From Lithodes maja (taxonomy: Eukaryota; Arthropoda; Malacostraca; Decapoda; Lithodidae), in assembly GCA_037953745.1 (NCBI GenBank), contig JBAKBP010012374.1:1-64000 (forward strand): a DNA stretch of 64,000 nucleotides, in the 5' to 3' direction. The notes under the pieces are model-generated. The model worked only from the letters and a program-made list of their open reading frames with translations, was not told the origin of the DNA and searched no databases. This document shows, piece after piece, positions 23,766 to 33,953 of this stretch; within the stretch, counting starts at the first letter, position 1; every line of letters begins with the position of its first letter. Position numbers and translations under genes: made by a program.

Positions 23766-23767
23766 AA

Positions 23768-23779
23768 TGGCGACCTTGC
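23768..23779 (+). other. Primer-binding site
   Basis: TGGCGACCTTGC lies 2 nt after the 5' LTR, where a tRNA 3' end would prime minus-strand synthesis. The same 12 bases follow the LTR of the second Gypsy element at 57775. I did not identify the tRNA. Confidence 0.65.
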
Positions 23780-23895
23780 TTAGGATTTTGTGAACAGTAT
23801 AATTTTTTGCAGAGTTGTACAACATTTGTTTGTTCGTACTTTAGCGTACATATTGAAGAATATTTTTTTTTTTGGTAAGGCAATTAGGAGAGCAT

Positions 23896-24384
23896 TTAAC
23901 CCTTCCTACCCGGGCAGTCTTAGCTAATGACGGTCGCCCCTACCCGGGCGATATGGCCGAAAAACGTCTAGGCCTAGGCTACCGTATTTATGTTTATTTT
24001 CACTGCTAGAACTTTCCCACTCATCTATAATCGTAGTGCGGTTTTCAATCTGTATTTTGGCATTGAGTAGAGCTCTGTAAGTCAACTGGTTCAGTTGTGA
24101 TGACGATTTCAGTGGAGCCAATATTGCAGAGATGTTGCCAATATGGGGGCTTTTTAGACACTAATTTCGTCATGACGTCATAACAATAACATTGAGGAGT
24201 CTTCTCCTTCTTGATTTCGGAGGTGCGGTGACGAACGCTTGGGTTTGTTGACATACGTCGTACGCACGGCGTTCGGACCAAGCTTAATTAGGCTATTAAG
24301 CTCATGCCTTAGATAAGGCATACCGGGTAGCTGCCCTTCTTTCGTGCTGTCCTTACCTAAGGCAGCCCGGGTAGGAAGGGTTAA
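23896..24384. mobile_element. piggyBac-type MITE M7 in the LTR element leader
   Basis: TTAA lies at 23896-23899 and 24381-24384, with inverted ends CCCTTCCTACCCGGGC. Its interior shares phrases with the M2-M4 core (GCCGAAAAACGTCTAGG; GAGTAGAGCTCTGTAAGTC), but the ends define a separate family. It sits between the primer-binding site and the gag start. Confidence 0.85.
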
Positions 24385-24467
24385 GAGACTCCAGTTAATT
24401 TAGTAATTAGTGCTTGCATAAGGGAGTTTAACACTTTTGTCTCGAGAATTTTTTGGTGAACTTCAGT

Positions 24468-27400
24468 ATGTCGTGCCCTAGTACTGACGAGGAGCGAGAG
24501 ATGCTATTTGAGGAGGTGCCGTTAGTAACTAGTGAGGAGGATGCTAGACTTTTTGTGAGTAAGCAGTACCACGTGACGGAGGAGAGGCTGACTGGGGTGA
24601 ATGTTTATGGCTTGCACCTGATAGCCAAGGTTTTGGGTCTATCCAATGTAGGAGGGATGTCCAAGGGGGAGCTGATTTCCTGGGTGTTGCGTGGGCGACA
24701 TGGGGTTTCGGGGGAGAGGGCGTTTGGGGGGGTTCCTCCCCAGATCCCCTCTCACTCGACTCCCACAGTGCCGTCCACTCAGTTGCCGGAGGTTAGCACT
24801 CTCCCACAGAGGGATGAGAATTGGAAGATTGGAGTGCCCTCGGGCGGTGCGTATGGTGGTTCCCCAGTTCTTGCCCCCCCTCCTTCAATAGTGGCAGCTC
24901 CCTCTTCCGGCCTGTCTCCTGAGATGATATTTAAACTCGAGCTTGCTAAAATTGAGATTGAGGCTAGGAAGCAGGAGATGGAGAATGAGTCTAGGAGGCA
25001 TGAGAAGGAGATTGAGGCTGAGACTAGGAAGCAGGAGATTGAGACTAGGAAGCAGGAGATTGAGTCTAGGAAGCAGGAGAAGGAGATTGAGGCTGAGATT
25101 AGGAGGCACGAGGCTGAGCTTAGGTACGACTCAGAGAAATATTGTGCTCAAATAGATTTAGATAAGACTCGTGCAGAGTCGACAGGGATTCGGATGGGCC
25201 GTGAGGGCCAAGTAAGAGAACAGTCCTTGTCCCACTTAGTCAAATTGGTGCCGGCATTTAGTGAAACTGAAGTCACAGAATTTTTTAATCGTTTTGAGAA
25301 GAAGTGTAGGGAGCATAATTGGCCTGAAGAGAAGTGGGCAGCTCTAGTCTCCTCAAGACTTACGGGTAAGGGTCTGAAGGCTTATGATGCACTGCCTTTA
25401 GAGTCTTGCATTGACTACCCAGTATTGAAGAGAGCTGTCCTACGGGCATACGAGTTGCAACCAGAAACATATCGATTGAAGTTTCGGGGTGTTACGAAGA
25501 CTAGGGAGGCGACCTTTCTTGAACATGCCCGGGACTTAAAAGATGCACTTGCTAACTGGACACGTTCTGAGAAAGCTGAGACGGCCGAACAGTTGACTGA
25601 GCTGTTTCTGCTCGAGCAGTTTTATAAGTGTACTGGTGCAGATATGACTTTAACTATTAAAGAAAAGAACCCTAAAACTCTACAGGAGGCAGCTGAGATG
25701 GCTGACCTCCGGCTATCATTAATTCGTGGGTGCGGGTCTGCCCAGCGTAGTGAGGCAGGTAACAAGGGGCGTGACACCCCACCCCCCCGAGTTAGTGATA
25801 TACATTATGCAAACAAGTACAAGAGCTATGATACCAAGACTGACCACAAGACTAACACCGTCCCATTTAAGAAGGGGCCGGGCCCTTCCCAGTACCAAGG
25901 GAAGCCCAGAGGGGAGTTGGAGTGTTATCTTTGTCATGAAAAGGGGCACTTTGCAAGAGTCTGTCCTAGCAAACCACCTACAGCAGCTGTGTCTTTGGCC
26001 TGCAACATTGGTGTGTCTCCGAAGTCTTCTGAGTTTGCCCGGGGCAGTTCGTCAGAGGCTGAGGCACAGCCAATGCAGAAACACCTGAGAGGCTCGAACC
26101 CTGCTCAGGATGTTTTTTGCGACCATAGAGGACGGGGTTGCGTGATGTGGGCGGGGCGCAAGCATGGAGTAGAGGTCTTGCGTGATACAGGTGCTTCCCA
26201 GACTCTGATGAACAATTTGACTGGCTACCCTATAAATGCGGCTCGGGTGGTAGTGGTGCAGGGTATTAATGCAACTCGGTCATACCCGCTGGTGCGGTTG
26301 GAGTTGGAGGTGGATGGTGTGGCACGTGAATTGGATGTTGGGATTGTGGAGAAACTGCCAGTGGAGGGCGTCGACCTTCTTCTCGGCAACGACTTTGCAA
26401 TGCCCGCTTCTGAGGTTCTACCCTTAGTCGTTGCCGAGAGGCCGGCCGACGTGAGTGGGGGAGAACAAGAGTGTGTCGAGCGGTGCCAGGCACAACCCAT
26501 GGCGTGTGCTGTCACCCGAGCTCGGGCAGCTAAAGTGTCACAGCCTAGTCCTCCGTCTTCAGACCAGCAGAGGAACGATCAACAGGAGGAGGCTAAAGCT
26601 GGAGTTGGTTTTAAGAGTTTTGACTCGGCGGCTCTCCTGGGTGATTCAGTATTGGCACCTATGTTAGAGTCTGGAGAGGCCCCAGGACCTGTCACAGCTA
26701 GTGAGGAGGTAGGGCCGGAAGAGACTCCGAGGCAGCAACGTTGCACACGGAGAGAAAAAAGGATTGCTCAGTTTGATATTGGGGAAGGATTTGGGTTGCT
26801 TCGGAAGCATCTAGACAGGTTGGTTCCCTCAGATATTTGTAAACTGCAGTTGGAGGATCCGGAAGTTCAGAAGTGTGGTAATGGTGCTGTCGAGATTAAA
26901 CACGAGGACGGGGAAGCATGTCATGTGAACCTGTTGGAGGAGTTTGTGAGGCAACCACCTGAGCAGCCTACTGTCCCTGCGTTGGTCTGCCGCGGCCAAG
27001 GTGGAGAAGGAGAGGGGGGCAGTAGGGCACAGGTGGAGGAGAGTAGGGATTGTTATGTCTCGGCGGAGCCGTGGGCGGGGGACACGAGTCTGGTGGCTGT
27101 GGAAGCGCTAGAGCACCTGTCTGAGCAGCAGTGTGCAGCACTCCAGCACCAGCTCGGTTCATACCCCACTGGTCGTGCCGAGCCCCTGAGTCTCACAACT
27201 CGGGCGGTGCGAGATGTTCCGCAGGCAGGTCATGTGACTGTTAAAAGACCGTTAGCCTCGTTGTTTCGGTGGTTTAAGGTGGGCGACGAGGCCTTGGCAT
27301 GGTTGCCAGGTCAGGGTCGACCCATGGCTGCCAAGGGTGGTGGTCAAAAGGAGGACATTGAGCAGATTGGTAGGGTCGGCTGTGGTATCGCAGTGCCCGG

Positions 27401-28316
27401 TCGTCACATAGCCTCCCAATGCTGCTCTAGTCTAATGCAACAGCCCTACCACAGACCGACTGTATCTGGCCATGTCGCTAAAAGCGGTGATGCTGCGCAG
27501 GCAGATGTCGTCACAAGGAATGTGGGGGTGCGCATGTACGGTATCGGCGGGGAAGCCTTAGCTATAATGAACTGTGGGAGTGACTGCACGGGTGGTACTG
27601 GTTGTCCCTCTCATGACCTGGCTGTTCTAGGGACGAAGGTGGAGAAGGAGGGAGACTACAGGTTAGAAGCTGCGGTCTCGGCTGGGTTGTGGGAGGGCAC
27701 AAGGCATGTTGTTCGTGGAGACAGTGCAAGGCAGTTATTTACTAGGCTATGGCAGTACTTTCGCATGTTTGTTGCTTCTCCAGGCCTGAGGTACGGGGTA
27801 GAATCCGACATGCAGGCTGGAGATAGTGCAAGGCTCAGTTTAATTCCCTGCCGTATAAATCCTGCTCGACAGCCTATGGTGCAAGCAGAGCTGGATTACG
27901 TGTGGACGAAGGATCTGAGGGATAAGGAATGTCGTGAGTGGTCGTTGCTTGTAACTTTGTCCGAGCGTGCTAAAGAGGTATGTGGTTTTGTTGTGGACGG
28001 GAGTACCTACCAGTGCAATGTTGTGCCTGACGGACTTAAGAATGCACCAGCAACGTGTCAGAGCCTGATGAATGAAAGTGAAAAGGACAATGATGCGCTG
28101 GGGCATTTCGAGATCTATGTTCCAGCCTATGGTCCGGTCGGTGTAGTTTACCCAGATCATTACCCTCTCGAGATCTTGGACCAGTTTCACAATCGGAATA
28201 TGAGGCTGACCAGGTGGTCACTAAGGTTATTGGTATATAACCTGGACATAAGCCATATTGCCGGTTGTGACAACGAGGTTGCATGTGGTCGTTCAGGGGT
28301 ATATGATCCTGGGTAG
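24468..28316 (+). CDS. Gag-protease-mosaic pol ORF (1282 aa)
   Basis: This is the single long ORF of the LTR element; the frame is also open a little upstream, but 24468 is the first ATG. A charged K/E-rich coiled-coil-like repeat (about residues 160-225) precedes a retrotransposon Gag region, one CCHC zinc knuckle (CYLCHEKGHFARVC, from about residue 486) and an aspartic protease active site (DTGAS, Asp573). Beyond it are isolated, misordered pol-like pieces. One resembles an integrase C-terminal stretch (FKVGDEALAWLP), one an RT N-terminal stretch (RINPARQPMVQAELDYV), one an RT palm stretch (VPDGLKNAPATCQSLMNE), and one the end of RNase H (NRNMRLTRWSL...DISHIAGCDN). The catalytic YxDD, the RNase H acidic residues, and the integrase zinc and DDE residues are all absent. 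The frame stays open throughout. Confidence 0.85.
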   Translation: MSCPSTDEEREMLFEEVPLVTSEEDARLFVSKQYHVTEERLTGVNVYGLHLIAKVLGLSNVGGMSKGELISWVLRGRHGVSGERAFGGVPPQIPSHSTPTVPSTQLPEVSTLPQRDENWKIGVPSGGAYGGSPVLAPPPSIVAAPSSGLSPEMIFKLELAKIEIEARKQEMENESRRHEKEIEAETRKQEIETRKQEIESRKQEKEIEAEIRRHEAELRYDSEKYCAQIDLDKTRAESTGIRMGREGQVREQSLSHLVKLVPAFSETEVTEFFNRFEKKCREHNWPEEKWAALVSSRLTGKGLKAYDALPLESCIDYPVLKRAVLRAYELQPETYRLKFRGVTKTREATFLEHARDLKDALANWTRSEKAETAEQLTELFLLEQFYKCTGADMTLTIKEKNPKTLQEAAEMADLRLSLIRGCGSAQRSEAGNKGRDTPPPRVSDIHYANKYKSYDTKTDHKTNTVPFKKGPGPSQYQGKPRGELECYLCHEKGHFARVCPSKPPTAAVSLACNIGVSPKSSEFARGSSSEAEAQPMQKHLRGSNPAQDVFCDHRGRGCVMWAGRKHGVEVLRDTGASQTLMNNLTGYPINAARVVVVQGINATRSYPLVRLELEVDGVARELDVGIVEKLPVEGVDLLLGNDFAMPASEVLPLVVAERPADVSGGEQECVERCQAQPMACAVTRARAAKVSQPSPPSSDQQRNDQQEEAKAGVGFKSFDSAALLGDSVLAPMLESGEAPGPVTASEEVGPEETPRQQRCTRREKRIAQFDIGEGFGLLRKHLDRLVPSDICKLQLEDPEVQKCGNGAVEIKHEDGEACHVNLLEEFVRQPPEQPTVPALVCRGQGGEGEGGSRAQVEESRDCYVSAEPWAGDTSLVAVEALEHLSEQQCAALQHQLGSYPTGRAEPLSLTTRAVRDVPQAGHVTVKRPLASLFRWFKVGDEALAWLPGQGRPMAAKGGGQKEDIEQIGRVGCGIAVPGRHIASQCCSSLMQQPYHRPTVSGHVAKSGDAAQADVVTRNVGVRMYGIGGEALAIMNCGSDCTGGTGCPSHDLAVLGTKVEKEGDYRLEAAVSAGLWEGTRHVVRGDSARQLFTRLWQYFRMFVASPGLRYGVESDMQAGDSARLSLIPCRINPARQPMVQAELDYVWTKDLRDKECREWSLLVTLSERAKEVCGFVVDGSTYQCNVVPDGLKNAPATCQSLMNESEKDNDALGHFEIYVPAYGPVGVVYPDHYPLEILDQFHNRNMRLTRWSLRLLVYNLDISHIAGCDNEVACGRSGVYDPG

Positions 28317-28790
28317 ATTGACACACGGGTAGCCTCCTGCTTTGGTTTGAGTAGTATTTTGCGCTTGGTGCTTGTTGGCTCGCGGTTGTAGCCCAGCGTA
28401 TTGGGTCGTAAAGCAGGATTGTTGAGCGTTTGGTATAGAAGAAAATAGGCTGCCCTTATAGTGCAGCCGAAAAAAACATATTAAAATATAAAAATCATAT
28501 AAAAACTCTTTCTTTTTGATGAAGATAATTGTATAAGTTTGTCATAGCCTATAAGGTTTGAGTAGTCCACGAACTATCAAACGGCTGAGCTGCTGTAAGC
28601 TCGCTCTGGGAGCATGATATTGTGTCTTTTACTATTGTTGGGAGGAGTTATGAAATGTGAATTTTTTTTTTATAAGATGTGTTTTAGTGATAAACTCAGC
28701 GTTGTTTTAGTGCCATGCGGTCGCTGGGTGTGAGGGGTTTGATGGGGTTCTGTATATCAGATTTTAGCTCAGGGTTGAGCAAGTAAAATC

Positions 28791-28800
28791 TTGGGGGAGG
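28791..28800 (+). other. Polypurine tract
   Basis: TTGGGGGAGG lies directly before the 3' LTR, the usual plus-strand priming site. The ~470 bp between the ORF stop and this tract hold nothing recognisable. Confidence 0.7.
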
Positions 28801-30642
28801 TGTGACGCATGTCGAGTATGAGCATGCTGTACAGAACGCCCAGTCAGGCCCCACCCTCGCTAGGATCGTCAGGGCAGGAACTTTGGCTGTAGTCTGTGTA
28901 GAGTTTCCTAACTCAGTTTATGTGAACCGTTGTACTATAAGTATTATCATTATGTATTTTGTTTTCTTCTAAGTCAACGAGTTCTATTTTATATCATTAG
29001 TTATAAGTATTGTGTGTGGGACTTATATACAATGATGAGAGAGAGAGTTATGTAACGACAGCCAGTGAGCGCGCCACGAGGTGTGTAGGCCTAACTCCCT
29101 CCTCCCTTCCTCCCTTCCTCCCTTTCAGCGCGTGGGAAGTTCTTTGTCGATCCCAGATTGAGAGAGTATATGACGTCATGATTGCCAGTGGGCGGTCCTT
29201 AGTGTTGGCGATATGCTCGCTACAGGGCCGAGTATAAAAAGAGAGGTCCTCGCCACAATTCTTCAGAACTCATCAGGCAAAGCGACCTCTCATATCCCTT
29301 GCAACTATCGATATTCTTCCGACTGATGTGAACTTTCTCTACTCTCTGAACAGCCTATTTTCTTCTCTTCTCGTCCCTTTTTAACCAATGACCCCTTTGG
29401 TGCAGATTTAGTCAGCCAAAGTATTATCGCTTGAGTTCTCACGAGATAAGTGCCTGTTAGATAGCCTATTTTTGGAAGGGTTAACTAGAATAGGATTGAT
29501 TGATGTTTGTTGCACTCGTATATGTATTTCCCTGTGTACTATTATTCATGTTCCTGTTTTCTGCTGGTTTAGGTAATGCTAGACTGGGATAGGGTTCCTC
29601 GAGTTGTGATTTCTTATGAGTGCTAGGTTGGTTGAACCAGCACAATTGCAACGGAGACGTGGGAAGCCTAGGGGGTCTTTTTGATTGTGTACCGTGGGAG
29701 TTTAGCACTGTGTTGCGAGTGAGGGCTTTTGCCTGTGCCACCCAACACTGTGCTATCTCATTTGCTTGACTTTGAGAGGATCGCCAGGAGAGAACCAGAT
29801 ACTAGTGATCTGGATCTCTCAAGAGAGCATCCCGTCAATTACCGTAATTTGGCCGCACAGTCTTAAGGACCTCGCTAGGCTACGAGCCGCTTGCTCAGCC
29901 ATTGTCTCTTAACCTTAGATATCCCAGCTAGACTTTGCTCGACCAGCAGATACAGTATAGTATTGAAGCTTCTCCTTATGTATATTATTGTTTAAGCACT
30001 ATTGATTTCATGTGTGGCACGCTTAGCTACTTCAGAGATTAGTGGCCCACGAGCACAATCTTAGTAGGCTATTGCCAGTGCATTGTCGGAGTACTTCTTC
30101 TTAATGTTTGCCATATCCTATTGCTTATTCTTATAATTCTTCTTATGTCAATTTAAAGCCTTTAATTACCAGTGAGTTATTCATTAAATTGCTGTTCAAA
30201 ATCCGATACTTACTTCTTATGAGTATTCGAGAAGCATCTAACTTATCAGAAGATTCCTTGCTTGATGCTCGAGGACTATTGTTTAACGTAACGTAATAGT
30301 GCCGATCCGAAGTAGAGGGTGGAGGACTTCTTAAGTTCTTAGTTCAAGGGTGGATTACTTCGGCTTCGGCCAACACTATTCTTTAGTGTTGTAGTACTTT
30401 CTTCTTTGTTTGATTGTTGACCAGACTAGATAACTCCCGTCTTGTTATTAGTCTGTTGTGTGAAACGCTAGTACCGAGTTCTTGTATACCCCGTTATAGC
30501 AGATAGAACTCTGGAGTGTAGTGGCGTTTTTTGTTCGGCTGGCAGTACTCTGGGGTTGGGATCGTGTGTTTCCGTTGTGGCAGCGAGCCATACTCGAGTC
30601 CTGTGTAAGAGCCCTAGTGTACCCGAGTGCCCGGTCGTAACA
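28801..30642 (+). repeat. 3' LTR
   Basis: It is the same length as the 5' LTR, with one substitution noticed. It is followed by the right CTTG target duplication and then the piggyBac copy A sequence. Confidence 0.93.
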
Positions 30643-30646
30643 CTTG

Positions 30647-32243
30647 GTCACCTTGCCAAAAAAGTTAACCTGGACTTGGTAGTGCTTATTTGTCTCTTGT
30701 ATGACAAAGTCAGTAAGCTCCTTATCAAAAAATGCCTCAAAAAGCTCATGTGGTCGAGCATTGGGGCCTGCAGGAAAACTTGGGGTAACTCCTGGAGCAT
30801 CCTGTACCTCATCAAAAGGGGTTACATCAGGGTCAATGACTTCATCAGCAGCCACATCCTGCCAGTTGAAAATATAAAATGCGTCCTTCTGGCGACGCTG
30901 ACGAGGAGCTACAGCGGGGGCAGCACGCCCACGAACTTTGGCGGCGCGCACCCTAGGGCGGCCAGGAGCGCGACGGCGCCCAGGCCCAGCCCGGCGGCCA
31001 ACCAGGCGGCCAGGGCGGCCAGGAGCACGACGGCCCTGGGCAAAGCGTCTGGGTTGAGGGTCGTCGATGTCCATAAAGTCATCGTCGTTGTCGTCAGAGC
31101 CGTCATCTTGCCCTGACGGTGGACCCAGGTAATCATGGCCAGAGTCATCTGTGAGGTGCCCTTCATCTTCAGAGCCCCCCTCATAATCTCGCGGGGAACG
31201 AATGATGCGTGGGCGGCGTGTAGGTCGGCGAGGTGGGGAAGGAGTGGGAGGTAAGGCTCTGTCATCTTCATGCAGAGGTTCGGGGCTCCTTGGCCTACGA
31301 CGAGTCGTAGACAGCACTGGTTCAGTGTCTGTAGGTGCAGGTATGGATGCGAGGTCAAAAACATCATGAGGAACCTCTGTTGTAGGCTGGAGAGGTGGGG
31401 TGGACCCTGGGGAAACTTGCGGGGGCGTATGGCTGGGAGCGGCAGGGGTGGAAGCCGCGGGAGCCTCGAACAAAGAGCGCCTACTTGTAGCTCCTTTTTT
31501 AACATATTTTCTCCCTTTTCCCTTTTCTTTAGTAGTATGTCTCCTCTCGGGGGAAATAGGGGGTAAATAGGCCGAAAGTGGGGGGTCCTCAACCCTAGGC
31601 AGTGCTGGTGGTGGTGGGGAAGAATGGCGGGCGCCTGGGGCAACTTGGGTGGCGTGGGTAGATAAGGAAGACAATGGCGGGTCAACCTCGGCCTCACGCG
31701 CAGCCTCACTGGCACCCTCACGCACTGCTCCCTCACCAAGTTTTAGGGCCTCTTTCCTGGCTGCCGCGGCCGCCTTTTTCAGAACTTGCTTCTTATAGAA
31801 ACGTATCTTGAATGGGGATTAGCTGGCGAAGGGCTAGGTGTCGTGTCACTCAACCTAAACTTGGCAGTCGACCTAGTGCTGTCCCATTCGCTCACTCTCA
31901 CTACACTCTCATCACCTTGCACAACTATATCACGTTCAGTACTATCATCACTTTCATCGTCATGCTCAAATCCAATAAAAAGCGCGTCTCTTTCATGGAT
32001 TTCGTGTAGATCGTCAAAATCTTCACTATAGTGAGACTGATAAGACTCGGAGCTATCACTGCCCAAGTCATCAACACTATTTTTGCCTTCACCACGTTCA
32101 TAACTCCTCAAAGCTATTTCAATACCTCCGGGAGTCAACGCATCTTGTACGTGCCTTTGCGTTAGGGCGCGACGAACATGGGCAGGCGTCGAAGGGAGCG
32201 TAGAATCGGACACAAGGGAATCACTTTTTGGGCTAGTATCCAT
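30647..32243 (-). pseudogene. piggyBac-2 copy A transposase, N-terminal part
   Basis: This encodes the long N-terminal extension (acidic/serine-rich, proline-rich, then arginine-rich) up to the edge of the transposase core. The chosen start (ATG complement at 32241-32243) gives a protein opening with MDTSPKSDS, parallel to family 1 (MDSTPNSDS). A 1-nt deletion near 31816 (GGGATTAG against GGGATTTAG in copy B) shifts the frame. The C-terminal part lies beyond the LTR element at 20588-21923. Confidence 0.88.
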
Positions 32244-32448
32244 GTTGGCGGCAGGGTAGAGACTGTTTTGGTGGCGTACATGCTGTCTGGTGGCGTCGCC
32301 TAGCGACGCCTGGTGACCACGGAACGAAATATTTACGCGCGCCATTCGAAAGCACACACGCAAGCAATGGTACAGTGTTGTACCACCCGGGTTCCTCGGG
32401 TCAAACCATAATGGTACACACGTGTACCACCCGGGGTTGAAGGGTTAA

Positions 32449-32851
32449 AGTTTAAAAGTTAACCCCAAATGGTCCTAACCCCACTTCTTTGTAAAAGATC
32501 GCCGGGGAGGAAATACAAAGATCGCGAATTGCAACTCAGTCAATATAACCACCCAAAGGTACAACCGCTGGGTTTTATATGCAATGTCAAACCAATTGTA
32601 CCTGCCCCAGACCTCTTTGTAAAAAGGTCGCCGGGAGGGAAAGACTAAACAAACAAACGGCATTGTTTCAATGGCTTATTAAAGATTTCAGCATATCTTT
32701 CACCTGTCCAAAAGAATTAAGTATAACTTCTTAATCCTCATAAAGATGAAGCATATCTTTATTAAAGATGAAGTCTTTCAAGTATCCCTTTACACTGGAG
32801 ACACTAGTAAGATTCAGGCATCTTTTTATCCCATAAAAAGTCTAAGCCTAT
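32449..32851. repeat. R1 satellite, second block
   Basis: About 400 bp of R1 between the two family-2 piggyBac copies. It includes the uninterrupted version of the M4 target (32762-32765). Confidence 0.7.
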
Positions 32852-33409
32852 CTTAACCCTCCAACCCCGGCTAGGGTAGATCGTAACTGTACTCTGTGAC
32901 CGGGGGTTTTCAGGAATTTTGGTCCATGTTGATTCACCTGTTACTCCTGAAATACATTACACAAAGTTATAAAAAAAAACAGAAAAATGTTGCACAAACC
33001 TTCATGTGTAGAATGCCGTTGAGTAGAGGTCTCTAGCCCAAGTGATTGCATAATGGTGAGCGCGGGAAGTGGAGTGATTTTTATGCGTGAAAATCATCCC
33101 GCGTTCGGATGCGTCGCCTTGGCCCAGGCCCCGGCTTGGCTAACCTACTGCGCACTTAGCCACTCGTCGCGCCAAACTTTTTACCTCCCGGAGGCGATTT
33201 TATGTATTGATAGTGATGTTATTATAGTTATTTGGAGTCCAATTATATAAAATATGTGTATTAGGCTATCATTGTCACTAATATTTCACATTTTCACTCG
33301 ATACCGTAGTTTTTATGAGTAATTGATGCTGGTTATTGTTATATTATGCACTGATTATTCGTTATCACAGGTGTTTATTATACTTTGGCCATCTAATATT
33401 AGTTTGTGT

Positions 33410-33950
33410 GTCACTTTCACTTTGGTAAATATGCTTGAGAGAGTGTCACTGTCACTGATAATGCTCATTTTCACTTGATACGGTACATTTTATTAGTAAT
33501 TGAGGTAGGTTATTGTTATATTAGGCACTGATTATTCGTTATCACAGGTGTTTATTATACTTTGGCCATCTAATATTAGTTTGTGTGTCACTTTCACTTT
33601 GGTAAATATGCTTGAGAGAGTGTCACTGTCACTGATAATGCTCATTTTCACTTGATACGGTACATTTTATTAGTAATTGAGGTAGGTTATTGTTATATTA
33701 GGCACTGATTATTCGTTATCACAGGTGTTTATTATACTTTGGCCATCTAATATTATGGCATGTGTCACTTTCACTTAGTTATATGCTTTGTAAACGTTTT
33801 ATATACAATTTATTGTGTCTTTTTTCACTTATTTATATGTTTTCATAATACATGACTTTGTTATCACAATACACCTGTACATTGTTTTATTTCCACTTGT
33901 TGCCTATATACATACATATTGTCAGTCTTTGGTACTTTCACTATGATTAT
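33410..33950. repeat. 177-bp subterminal repeats, piggyBac-2 copy B
   Basis: The same subterminal tandem units as copy A, opening with TGTCACTTTCACTTTGG, between the transposase stop side and the left end. Confidence 0.8.
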
Positions 33951-33953
33951 TAG

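Larger units (their letters stand above)
21924..30642 (+). mobile_element. Young non-autonomous Gypsy-like LTR retrotransposon
   Basis: The two LTRs (21924-23765 and 28801-30642) are each 1842 bp, start TG and end CA. The flanking 4-bp duplication is CTTG (21920-21923 and 30643-30646); the undisrupted site is present in piggyBac copy B. The interior is 5035 bp: primer-binding site, a MITE in the leader, one long ORF, then about 470 bp to the polypurine tract. I found only one LTR mismatch (23374 G versus 30251 A), so insertion was recent. No intact RT, RNase H or integrase exists, so it must rely on proteins from another element. Confidence 0.9.
19486..32448 (-). mobile_element. piggyBac family 2, copy A, split by an LTR element
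   Basis: TTAA lies at 19486-19489 and 32445-32448. The ends are CCCTCCAACCCCGGC on the left and, in reverse complement, CCCTTCAACCCCGGG on the right. Without the LTR retrotransposon and its 4-bp target duplication the copy is 4240 bp, close to the 4242 bp of copy B. The empty target is seen at 38758-38761. The host DNA on both sides is R1. Confidence 0.9.
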
